Assembly: GCA_964600165.1 (NCBI GenBank)
Contig: CAZRIP010000105.1
Span: forward strand, 1-13,510
Length of the DNA: 13,510 bases
From: CAZRIP01 sp964600165
Lineage (GTDB): Bacteria; Elusimicrobiota; Elusimicrobia; UBA1565; UBA9628
Reading direction: 5' to 3'
The position numbers were made by a program, and so were the translations under genes. Below, piece after piece: positions 6,322-13,257 of this stretch. The first letter of the stretch is position 1, and each line of letters starts with the position of its first letter. The notes below the pieces were generated by a model. The model made no database searches. It saw only the letters and a list, made by a program, of their open reading frames with translations, and was not told where the DNA came from.

Positions 6322-7371
6322 ATGCCCGAGGCGCTCAGCGCCGAAGATGAAGAGCAGGCGCGCAAACGCCGCACGCTCTTTTTGATCGTCGGCGGCGTCG
6401 TGTCCTTGCTGCTGCCGCTCATCGGGATCCTTTATTTGCGCTCGGACAATCTCAACGGCCCCGCGCCTCAGGCCGGCACGGCCAACCTTTTCAGTCCGCG
6501 CTATGGCGCCGTGATCACGCCGGCGACGACGCCGGCGGCCTCGAACGTTCCGGCGACGCCGCTGCCGGTGCCGCCCGCGGCGGCCCAGCCGACTCCCGCC
6601 GCGAGCGCGTTCGCGCCTCAAGGCGGCCAGGCTCCGGCCGGCGGCGGCAACGACTCCATGTGTTTTGTCCGCGGCGGCTCCGACTATTATCAGGAACAGC
6701 AGGCGGCCGCCGCCCCACCGGCTCCTGCGGCGCAGGCGCCGGCTCCCGCGCCGCAAGCGCCGGCTCCTCAGGCGCCGGCGCCGCGGCCGACCGTCCAAGC
6801 GGCGGCGCCTCCCGCGCGCAAGGCGTTCACCCCGCCCAAGCTGCGCTCGGCGCAGGGCTTCGGCGGAGGATTCGGCAGCAGCTTCGGCGCGGCCGGCGGC
6901 GCTCCAGGCGCGGCCGGCGCTCAAGGCGGCCTGCCCGGCGCTCAGGGCGGCACGCCCGGCGCTCAAGGCGGCATGGCGGGCGCGCCGGCGGCGGCGGGCG
7001 CCCAGGGTTCCGGTGTGCCCAACATGGGCGCCATGATGAAGATGGGCGCAGGCGCCGGCGGCGGCGCTCCGGCCGGCGCGGCGGGCGGCATGCCCGATAT
7101 GAGCGCGATGATGAAGATGGCGGGCGGCGCCGGAGGCGCTCCGGCCGGCGGAGCGGGCGGCATGCCCGACATGAGCGCTCTGATGGGCAAGGCCGGCGCG
7201 GCGGCTCCTCCGGGCATGGACATGAACGCTTTGATGAAGCAGGCGGGCGGCGGCGCGGCGGCCGGCGTCGACATGAGCGCGCTGATGAAGCAAGCCGGCG
7301 GCGCGGGCGGCATGCCGCAGTCGCCGGCGATGGGCGGCGGCGGCCAGCAGGGCGGCCCGGTCGGGCAGTAG
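6322..7371 (+). CDS. Single-TM, Ala/Gly/Pro/Met-rich low-complexity protein
   Basis: No family is recognised. The 349-residue protein starts with a short charged cytoplasmic segment (1-18, ending ARKRR), then one membrane helix (about 19-39). By the positive-inside rule the rest is outside the cytoplasm. Residues 60-175 are Pro/Ala-rich with PAPQAP-type repeats, a likely extended stalk. Residues 179-219 are Gly-rich, including three GAQGG heptapeptides. Residues 234-325 hold five copies of a motif like DMSALMKQA separated by Gly/Ala linkers, and the tail is Gly/Gln-rich. There is one Cys (114). The start has no ribosome site but sits at the predicted transcription start. It is divergent from the motor operon, with the two promoters back to back, and 83 bp upstream of a secreted protease gene that may be co-transcribed. 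Reading-frame use and the clean TM helix make it a real gene; function unknown. Confidence 0.75.
   Translation: MPEALSAEDEEQARKRRTLFLIVGGVVSLLLPLIGILYLRSDNLNGPAPQAGTANLFSPRYGAVITPATTPAASNVPATPLPVPPAAAQPTPAASAFAPQGGQAPAGGGNDSMCFVRGGSDYYQEQQAAAAPPAPAAQAPAPAPQAPAPQAPAPRPTVQAAAPPARKAFTPPKLRSAQGFGGGFGSSFGAAGGAPGAAGAQGGLPGAQGGTPGAQGGMAGAPAAAGAQGSGVPNMGAMMKMGAGAGGGAPAGAAGGMPDMSAMMKMAGGAGGAPAGGAGGMPDMSALMGKAGAAAPPGMDMNALMKQAGGGAAAGVDMSALMKQAGGAGGMPQSPAMGGGGQQGGPVGQ
6916..6978 (+). repeat. Three in-frame 21-bp repeats coding GAQGGxx heptapeptides
   Basis: Three tandem 21-base units code GAQGGLP, GAQGGTP and GAQGGMA (residues 199-219 of the Met-rich protein). The period is exactly 21 bases and most differences between units are single bases, as expected from slippage or recombination. 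Confidence 0.75.
7021..7296 (+). repeat. Five-copy Met-rich motif repeat within the low-complexity protein
   Basis: Residues 234-242 (NMGAMMKMG), 259-267 (DMSAMMKMA), 283-291 (DMSALMGKA), 300-308 (DMNALMKQA) and 317-325 (DMSALMKQA) share the pattern [DN]-M-x-A-[ML]-M-x-x-[AG]. The repeat spacings are 25, 24, 17 and 17 residues, with Gly/Ala/Pro linkers. The motifs look like short amphipathic helices with a Met/Leu face. Confidence 0.8.
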
Positions 7372-7454
7372 CGTTCCGCCCTAGGACTTCCGGGCAGCTT
7401 TAAAGACCCCTCACGACCCTTCCCCGCGCCGCGCTTTACGCGCATCCTTGAAGC

Positions 7455-9347
7455 GTGAGACGCTCATCGGCCGCGGTGCTGGCGCTGCTGCTCGCAGTCC
7501 CCGTCTCGGCGGTCGAGACGGCCCTGCCCGGGGCGCCCGAATCGGCGGCCCTCGTCCAGACGGCCGTTCCGTCCTCGCCCCTCTCTCCGTTAACGCCGCC
7601 GCTCCAGACGCTGCCGGCGCTCGCCGCCGCCTCTTTTTCCCCCGCGGCTTCGGCGGCGCCCGTCGCCGCGCCGCGGAGCGCGTTCACGGCCGCCGGGGCT
7701 CTCGCCGCGGCCGCCTCGAGCCCGCCGAGCGCGCAGAGCGGCCGAGCGGAGCAAGCCCAGGCCCCCGACGCCTATCGGGCCTATTTCGACGGCTCGTTGA
7801 TCTCCAAGGCGGCGACGCTCGCCGCCGAGCACCACATCGACGAGCCCGACGCGGCCGCTCTGTATCGCCGCGCGCTCTCCGGCCTTCTGGAGAAAGAGCC
7901 CCACCTGGCTCCCCACGCGCAAGCCGCGAGCGGCCTCGACGCCTCGCTGCGCGCCGCCCGCCCGACGTTCGGCTTTTCTTGGAGCAAGCCCGCGGGGCAA
8001 TTGCCGCGCGTGACCGCCGTTTTGCCCGGCTCCCCCGCGGAGCGCGCCGGCCTGCGGCCCGGCGACGTCGTGATGAGCGCGGCGGGCGAGAATCCTTACC
8101 GGATGACGGGCGACCAGTTCGGCGCGCATCTGGCGGCCGCGGCGCGCGCGGGCAGCGCGGAGATCTTCACGATCGCGCGCGCGCCTCAGAGCGCCTTCGA
8201 TCGCGACGAGCTCGCGCTGATGATGAGCGGGGCGCGGATGAGAGTTCCCGCGTCCCATCCGGACGCCGCGCGCGGCGCCGCCGATTTCTTCTCGCGCTTG
8301 GTCGCGAGCCTGACGCCGGAGCGGGCCGTCGCCGCCGTCGATGCCGCGTTGAAGACGATGCTCGGCGCGCTCGATCGTCACACGCGCTATCTCGAGCCTT
8401 CCACGGCGAACGCATTCCGCGAGGAGATGAAAGGCGAGAAAGCCGGCATCGGCGTGGCCATCATCCAGAAGGACGGCGTCAACCGCGTCGCGCGCGTCTT
8501 CAAGGGCACGCCGGCCGAGCGCGCCGGCGTCCAGGCGGACGATATCCTGCTCGCCATCGACGGCCGGAGCGTCACGGGGATTCCTCTCCAGGAGATCCAA
8601 GAAGATCTCCGAAGGCCGGACGGCGCGGCCGTCCGCCTGACCGTCGAGCGCGCGGGCGCCCGCGTGAATCTGGCGATGTCGGCGGCGCACTATCAGATGC
8701 CGATGACCTATTCCCAAATATTCGACGGCGGCCGCGGCTACGTGCGATTGCGCGAATTCTCGCAGACGAGCCATGAGGAGCTCGTCACGGCGATACGGGA
8801 GCTCGTCTCGCAAGGCGCGACTTCGCTCGTCCTCGATTTGCGTTACAACCCCGGAGGCGATCTCTTCAACGCGGTCAACATCGCCGGCGCGTTCCTGCCG
8901 GAAGGAGCGGACGTCGGCAGCACGCGCTCGGGCCGAGAGAGCGAGAGGGCTCAAGTGATGGTCACCGGCGAATTCGTCGATCTGCCGCTCGTCGTGCTGA
9001 TCAACCGCCACAGCGCCTCGGCCAGCGAGCTCGTCTCGTCCGCGCTCAAAGACCACGGCCGCGCCGAGATCGTCGGTGAGCCGAGCTACGGCAAGGGCTC
9101 GGGCCAGCGCGGCTTCGCTTTGCCCAACGGGGGCTCGGCCGTCATCACGATGTTCAAGTGGTACGGCCCGAACGGCGGCAACGTCGGCGACGAGCCCATC
9201 GGCGTGCAGCCCACCGTCTGGGTGCCGATCTCCGACGATGAGTTCAAGGACGTCGCGCGGCGCCTGGCGGCCGCCGAAGGCAGGACGCCGCTCGATCCGT
9301 CCAAGGACGCCGCGCTCGCCAAGGCGCTCGAGCTGCTGGCGCGCTAG
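7455..9347 (+). CDS. Secreted S41 (CtpA/Prc-type) carboxyl-terminal processing protease with two PDZ domains
   Basis: This 630-residue protein has a signal peptide (hydrophobic 6-18, likely cut after VSA-V at about 19), then an Ala/Pro/Ser-rich stretch to about 103. A helical segment is followed by a first PDZ-like domain (about 171-242, with GSPAERAGLRPGDVV at 192-206) and a second, standard PDZ (about 326-408, with GTPAERAGVQADDIL at 351-365). The S41 core includes LDLRYNPGGDL (460-470), NRHSASASELVSSAL (517-531) and GEPSYGKGSGQ (541-551). By the 25-residue Ser-Lys spacing of CtpB and Prc, the catalytic set is S522, K547 and Q551, all present. Such enzymes cut C-termini of periplasmic or secreted proteins. 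The start is a GTG chosen because it begins exactly at the signal peptide; the ribosome site is weak. It follows the Met-rich protein gene by 83 bp. Usual family members have one PDZ domain. Confidence 0.93.
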   Translation: MRRSSAAVLALLLAVPVSAVETALPGAPESAALVQTAVPSSPLSPLTPPLQTLPALAAASFSPAASAAPVAAPRSAFTAAGALAAAASSPPSAQSGRAEQAQAPDAYRAYFDGSLISKAATLAAEHHIDEPDAAALYRRALSGLLEKEPHLAPHAQAASGLDASLRAARPTFGFSWSKPAGQLPRVTAVLPGSPAERAGLRPGDVVMSAAGENPYRMTGDQFGAHLAAAARAGSAEIFTIARAPQSAFDRDELALMMSGARMRVPASHPDAARGAADFFSRLVASLTPERAVAAVDAALKTMLGALDRHTRYLEPSTANAFREEMKGEKAGIGVAIIQKDGVNRVARVFKGTPAERAGVQADDILLAIDGRSVTGIPLQEIQEDLRRPDGAAVRLTVERAGARVNLAMSAAHYQMPMTYSQIFDGGRGYVRLREFSQTSHEELVTAIRELVSQGATSLVLDLRYNPGGDLFNAVNIAGAFLPEGADVGSTRSGRESERAQVMVTGEFVDLPLVVLINRHSASASELVSSALKDHGRAEIVGEPSYGKGSGQRGFALPNGGSAVITMFKWYGPNGGNVGDEPIGVQPTVWVPISDDEFKDVARRLAAAEGRTPLDPSKDAALAKALELLAR

Positions 9348-9384
9348 CAGGGCGCCGAAAACCCGAGAAAGTCAACCCCAGAGA

Positions 9385-9410
9385 GCGAGCTCTTGTCGAC
9401 AAGAGTTCGC
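9385..9410. terminator. Near-perfect hairpin between convergent genes, possible terminator
   Basis: The arms GCGAGCTCTTG and CAAGAGTTCGC pair over 11 positions (one G-U) around a TCGA loop; the inner 16 bases (9390-9405) are a perfect palindrome. It lies 37 bp after the protease stop. Read on the plus strand, TATTTTT follows about 6 bases later, so it could end transcription of the protease gene, although that T-run also belongs to the next palindrome. On the minus strand no U-run follows. Confidence 0.5.
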
Positions 9411-9412
9411 CG

Positions 9413-9432
9413 GACTATTTTTAAAAATAGTC
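9413..9432. repeat. Perfect 20-bp A/T-rich palindrome
   Basis: GACTATTTTT is followed directly by its exact reverse complement with no loop bases. It sits 2 bp from the preceding hairpin and 45 bp after the citrate synthase stop. In this GC-rich context the block of ten A/T bases stands out. It could act with the preceding hairpin as a two-way transcription end, or be a protein-binding dyad. Confidence 0.7.
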
Positions 9433-9477
9433 GCAGCGAGGACCGGGGTAAGTCTTCTTTCAGCACGCAGCCGGCGC

Positions 9478-10623
9478 TTAGCGCGCGGCGACTTTCAGCC
9501 CGACCGGCCCGGTGTACTCGGACTGCGGCCGGATCAGGCGATCCTGCGCGTGCTGCTCCATGACGTGGGCCGTCCAGCCGCCGACGCGTCCGCACGCGAA
9601 CATCGCGACGAACTGATCGGGCGACAAGCCGATCGACTGCAGCACGAGGGCCGTGTAGAACTCGACGTTCGTGCGCAGGTTGCGGCCCGGCTTGACCTGG
9701 TCGAGGACCTTGAGCGCCGTCTTCTCGACGGAGCGCGCGAGCTCGTAGAGCTTCTTATTGTGAAGGTCGGCGCCGGCCATCTCCTCGGCCGTGCGCGCGA
9801 GGACCTCGGCGCGCGGATCGCGGACCTTGTAGACGCGGTGGCCGAAGCCCATGATGCGCCGGCCTTCCTCGAGCTCCTTGCGCAGCCACGCCTCGGCGCG
9901 GTCGGCGGACTTGATGTCGACGAGCATGTCGAGCACGGGCCCGGGCGCGCCGCCGTGCAGCGGGCCCTTGAGGGCGCCGACGGCGCCGGTCACGGCGCTG
10001 ACCATGTCCGAGCGCGTCGAGGCGATGACGCGGCCCGTGAAGGTCGAGGCGTTCATGCCGTGGTCGATGACCGTGACCCAATACGTGTCGAGCGCCTTGG
10101 CGGCGAGCGGGTGCGGCTTCTCGCCGAAGACCATGTAGAGGAAGTTCTCGGCCAGGCTCAGCTCCGGCTTCGGCGCGATCGGCTCGTGGCCCTGCCGCAG
10201 GCGCGCGTGCGCGGCGACGACGGTAGGGAAGCGCGCCGCGAGGCGCTTGGCCATCGCGAGGTCGCCCGCGGGCGAGATGTCGTTGGGGTTGCTCACGTCG
10301 AGCGAAAGGGTGGCGCAGGCCATGCGCAGGGCGTCGATGGGCGGCGCGTTGCGGGCCGTCTTGATGATCTCGAGGGTCTCCGGCCGCAGCGCGCGCAGCG
10401 AGGCGAGCTCTTTTTTCAAGCCCGGCGCCTCTTCCTTGGTCGGCAGATGGCCGAGCCAGAGCAGCGTGCACGCTTCTTCGAAAGAGACCTTGCCCGCGAT
10501 CTCGCCGACGTCGTAGCCGCCGATGACCAGGCGCCCGTTCTGGCCGTCGACCATCGAGAGCTTGGTTTGACAGGCGACGACTCCTTCGAGTCCTGCCGCG
10601 ACGGCGCTGGTGGTGGGGGCCAT
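9478..10623 (-). CDS. gltA: Citrate synthase
   Basis: This 381-residue protein has the short bacterial type I layout. It condenses acetyl-CoA with oxaloacetate to form citrate. Visible hallmarks are RLVIGGYDV (31-39), DHGMNASTF (187-195, catalytic-region His188), LHGGAPGPVLDML (222-234, His223), GFGHRVYKVRDPRA (259-272, His262) and TNVEFYTALVL (318-328). The last motif has Glu321 where most citrate synthases have the catalytic Asp of NVDFY. A methylcitrate synthase cannot be excluded by eye, but the TCA operon favours citrate synthase. The ATG at 10623 is well set by AGGAG 5 bases upstream. It is the last gene of the operon, 17 bp after sucD, and ends at the palindromes of the convergent gap. 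Confidence 0.92.
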   Translation of the reverse strand: MAPTTSAVAAGLEGVVACQTKLSMVDGQNGRLVIGGYDVGEIAGKVSFEEACTLLWLGHLPTKEEAPGLKKELASLRALRPETLEIIKTARNAPPIDALRMACATLSLDVSNPNDISPAGDLAMAKRLAARFPTVVAAHARLRQGHEPIAPKPELSLAENFLYMVFGEKPHPLAAKALDTYWVTVIDHGMNASTFTGRVIASTRSDMVSAVTGAVGALKGPLHGGAPGPVLDMLVDIKSADRAEAWLRKELEEGRRIMGFGHRVYKVRDPRAEVLARTAEEMAGADLHNKKLYELARSVEKTALKVLDQVKPGRNLRTNVEFYTALVLQSIGLSPDQFVAMFACGRVGGWTAHVMEQHAQDRLIRPQSEYTGPVGLKVAAR

Positions 10624-10640
10624 TGGGTCTCCTATGAAGG

Positions 10641-11543
10641 TTATGCTGCGACGGGCCTCTTCAGCTTCCGAGCGACGGTCTCGCCGATCTCGCTGAGGTT
10701 TTCGACGACGGTGATGCCGCACTCGCGCATCGCCGCGACCTTGGCCGCGTGCGTGCCCGCCCCGCCCTCGACGATCGCGCCCGCGTGGCCCATGCGGCGT
10801 CCCGGGGGAGCCGTCTTGCCCGCGATGAAGCCGAAGACGGGCTTGTTCATCTTGTCGCGCGCGAAGCGGGCGGCGAGCTCTTCTCCGTTGCCGCCGATCT
10901 CTCCGATCATCACGACGGCCTCCGTGTCGGAGTCTTTCTCGAAGAGCTCCAGGACGTCGGCGTGCGACGAGCCCGCGATCGGGTCGCCGCCGATGCCGAC
11001 GACGGTGGACTGGCCGAGGCCGTGCTTGGTGAGCTGGTCGACGGCCTCGTAGGTCAAGGTGCCGGAGCGCGAGACGACGCCGATGGGTCCTTGCTTGTGG
11101 ATGTAGGCCGGCATGATGCCCGCCTTGCACTCGCCGGGCGTGATGACGCCGGGACAGTTCGGGCCGATCATGCGGACGCCGCTTCCCTTGCGGCGTTCGG
11201 CCTCGAGGGCGCGCTTGACGCGCGCCATGTCGAGGACCGGGATGCCCTCGGTGATCGTGATGACGAGCTGGATGCCCGCGTCGACGGCTTCCAGTATCCC
11301 GTCCGCCGCGAAAGCGGCGGGGACGAAGATCAAAGAGACGTTCGCGCCGGTGGCGCGCACGGCGTCGCTGACGGTGTTGAAGACGGGGCGCTCGAGATGC
11401 GTCGAGCCGCCGCGGCCCGGCGTGACCCCGGCGACGATCTGCGTGCCCGGATAGGCCATGCACTGCTGGGCGTGGAACGAGCCCGCGGAACCCGTGAAGC
11501 CCTGCACGACGATCTTCGAGTCTTTGTTCAGAAGGATCGACAT
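10641..11543 (-). CDS. sucD: Succinyl-CoA synthetase alpha subunit
   Basis: The 300-residue length is close to the usual 290-300. Residues 11-24 (IVVQGFTGSAGSFH) form the CoA-binding Rossmann start, GPNCPGVITPGECKAGIMP (127-145) is the alpha-subunit signature, and GHAGAIVEGGAGT (252-264) holds the phospho-acceptor His253. With SucC it interconverts succinyl-CoA and succinate with formation or use of a nucleoside triphosphate in the cytoplasm. The ATG has GGGGA six bases upstream, inside the end of sucC, and the two genes are 1 bp apart, which fits one-to-one synthesis of the subunits. Confidence 0.97.
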   Translation of the reverse strand: MSILLNKDSKIVVQGFTGSAGSFHAQQCMAYPGTQIVAGVTPGRGGSTHLERPVFNTVSDAVRATGANVSLIFVPAAFAADGILEAVDAGIQLVITITEGIPVLDMARVKRALEAERRKGSGVRMIGPNCPGVITPGECKAGIMPAYIHKQGPIGVVSRSGTLTYEAVDQLTKHGLGQSTVVGIGGDPIAGSSHADVLELFEKDSDTEAVVMIGEIGGNGEELAARFARDKMNKPVFGFIAGKTAPPGRRMGHAGAIVEGGAGTHAAKVAAMRECGITVVENLSEIGETVARKLKRPVAA

Positions 11544-11544
11544 A

Positions 11545-12708
11545 CTAGTTCCCCTTCGCCGCTTTCACGGCTTTCTGCGCCGCGTCCCAAAGCTCCTCGG
11601 CGGTGATGAGGGCGACGCCCGAGCTCTTGAGCAGCTCGCGGCCCTTCTCTACGTTGGTGCCCTGAAGCCGCACGACGAGCGGGACCTTCATCTTGACCTT
11701 CTTCAAAGCCGCGATGATGCCGGCCGCGATCATGTCGCATTTGACGATGCCGCCGAAGATGTTGACGAGCACGGCTTTGACCTTGGCGTCTTTCAGGATG
11801 ATCTGGAATGCGCGCGTGACGCGCTCCTCGTTGGCGCCGCCGCCGACGTCGAGGAAATTGGCCGGAGAGCCGCCGGCGAGGGCGATCGTGTCCATCGTGC
11901 CCATCGCCAGGCCCGCTCCGTTGACCATGCAGCCGATGTCGCCGTCCAAGCCGATATAGCTGATGTCGTGCTTCTTGGCCTCTTTCTCGAGCGCGGTGGA
12001 CTCCCGATCCTTCAATAAACGGAGTTCTGGCTGGCGGAAGAGGGCGTTGTCGTCGGTGACGACCTTGCCGTCGAGAGCGACGAGCCCCTTGGCCGTGAGC
12101 ACGAGCGGGTTGACCTCGACCAAGCTGCAGTCGAAGTCGACGAAGACCCGGACGAGGGCCTTGGCGAGCTTGGTGAACTCGCCGATGCGCTCGGCTGGAA
12201 GCTTGAGCTGGAAGCCGAGACGGCGGGCCTCGAAGTCGCGCAAGCCGGGGGTCGGATCGACGGGGAGCTTGATGATGGCCTCGGGGCGCTCGTGGGCGAG
12301 CTTCTCGATCTCCATGCCGCCCTCGGCGGAGGCGATGATCATCGGCCCCGCGGAGACGCGGTCGAGGACGACCGATAGATAGATCTCGCGCTCGATCTTG
12401 GCGCCGGTCTCGATGAGCACTTCCTTGACCTTGAGCCCCTTGGCGTCCGTCTGGGGCGTGACGAGCATCATGCCGAGGATCGCCTTCGCGTAATCCTTGG
12501 CTTCCTTCGGGCTCTTGGCGAGCTTGATGCCGCCGCCCTTGCCGCGGCCGCCGGCGAGGACTTGGGCCTTGATGACCCAGGGGCCCTTGCCCGCGCGCCT
12601 GAGAGCGGCGGGCAGCTGCTTCAAATCGGAGATCACGCCGCCCGATGGAGGCACGGCGACGCCCTTGGCCTTGAACAGCTCTTTCGATTCGAATTCGACG
12701 AGTTTCAT
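11545..12708 (-). CDS. sucC: Succinyl-CoA synthetase beta subunit (ADP-forming type likely)
   Basis: This 387-residue protein aligns from end to end with E. coli SucC as recalled. The ATP-grasp domain contains VIKAQV (45-50, Lys47) and AGGRGKGGG (52-60), with metal ligands at Asn200 (VEVNPL) and Asp213 (ALDGKV). The C-terminal half has GCMVNGAGLAMGTMD (259-273), NFLDVGGGA (284-292) and VNIFGGIVKCD (315-325). It provides nucleotide binding for the SucCD enzyme. The ATG has GGAG 8 bases upstream and follows the CBS-domain gene by 13 bp. Nucleotide choice (ADP or GDP) cannot be settled from sequence by eye. Confidence 0.96.
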   Translation of the reverse strand: MKLVEFESKELFKAKGVAVPPSGGVISDLKQLPAALRRAGKGPWVIKAQVLAGGRGKGGGIKLAKSPKEAKDYAKAILGMMLVTPQTDAKGLKVKEVLIETGAKIEREIYLSVVLDRVSAGPMIIASAEGGMEIEKLAHERPEAIIKLPVDPTPGLRDFEARRLGFQLKLPAERIGEFTKLAKALVRVFVDFDCSLVEVNPLVLTAKGLVALDGKVVTDDNALFRQPELRLLKDRESTALEKEAKKHDISYIGLDGDIGCMVNGAGLAMGTMDTIALAGGSPANFLDVGGGANEERVTRAFQIILKDAKVKAVLVNIFGGIVKCDMIAAGIIAALKKVKMKVPLVVRLQGTNVEKGRELLKSSGVALITAEELWDAAQKAVKAAKGN

Positions 12709-12721
12709 CGCGCAGCTCCGG

Positions 12722-13210
12722 TCACTCGCAAAGATATCTACGCAAATCGCGCGACGAGACCACGGCCAGACGCCCGTCGCTCAGGCGCACCGCCAGGTGC
12801 CGATGGCCGCTGACGGCCATCTGGTGAAAAGCGTCCGCCACGCCGTCTTCCTCGCGCAGGCAGGTCCCGTCGGAGCGCATGACGTCGGCGACCGAGGCGC
12901 CCGCGAGCTTCAACGGGTCCTTGAGCTTGTCGAGGATCGAAGACTCGCTGACGACGCCCGTCAGGCGTCCGCCCTCGACGACCAAGAGGCAGCCGACCTG
13001 GTTCTTGCGCATCGATTCGAGGGCGTCGGAAGCCTTTTGGCCCGCCGCGATGGTCAACGCCTGGCGTGGCGCGATCTGGGCGACGGTCCCTTCGAGGATC
13101 CGCCGCTCCATCCCCTTCTTCGGCTCATCGGGAAGCGTCAACGACGCCCGGCAGCTGTCGCACTCGTCGGAACCGTCGATGTTGAAGGTTCCGCAAGCCG
13201 GGCACTTCAT
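12722..13210 (-). CDS. Zinc-ribbon plus CBS-pair protein, possible nucleotide sensor
   Basis: The 162-residue protein starts with a four-cysteine zinc ribbon (C3-x2-C6 and C17-x2-C20). After a linker come two CBS motifs, about 45-101 (NQVGCLLVVEGGRLTGVVSE at 70-89) and 102-160 (MAVSGHRHLAVRLSDGRLAV at 131-150, SSRDL at 152-156). CBS pairs commonly bind AMP, ATP or S-adenosylmethionine and report energy state; no enzymatic domain is attached here. It lies 47 bp after the oxidoreductase gene and 13 bp before sucC, so it is probably co-transcribed with the TCA enzymes. The ATG has GGAAG 6 bases upstream. A role in tuning one of the neighbouring enzymes, or binding nucleic acid through the ribbon, is inference. 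Confidence 0.88.
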   Translation of the reverse strand: MKCPACGTFNIDGSDECDSCRASLTLPDEPKKGMERRILEGTVAQIAPRQALTIAAGQKASDALESMRKNQVGCLLVVEGGRLTGVVSESSILDKLKDPLKLAGASVADVMRSDGTCLREEDGVADAFHQMAVSGHRHLAVRLSDGRLAVVSSRDLRRYLCE

Positions 13211-13257
13211 GGTTTTCTTCCAATATTCTTTGGAGTCAAACCATTCCCTTCGGTCAT

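Noticed and set aside
6039..6422. A 127-codon minus-strand frame overlapping the riboswitch leader and the start of the Met-rich gene.
   Set aside because: It spans two promoters and a structured RNA, has no ribosome site or recognisable domain, and overlaps the better supported divergent gene.
6916..7296. A CRISPR array or mobile repeat.
   Set aside because: The repeats are in-frame coding units of 21 bases or degenerate motifs with Gly/Ala linkers, not identical direct repeats with unique spacers.
9413..9432. The A/T palindrome as a simple intrinsic terminator.
   Set aside because: It has no loop bases and no T-run outside the dyad on either strand, so it lacks the normal hairpin-plus-U-tract layout.
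9076..11052. A 658-codon plus-strand frame over the end of the protease, citrate synthase and sucD.
   Set aside because: It runs through the convergent palindromes and antisense to two conserved enzymes, and its translation is Arg/Ala-rich without family signals.
9478..11463. A single 661-codon frame joining part of sucD with citrate synthase, which could be read as a fusion.
   Set aside because: The first 280 or so residues are sucD read in the wrong frame. Citrate synthase has its own ATG at 10623 with a good AGGAG site, and sucD ends at 10641 in another frame.
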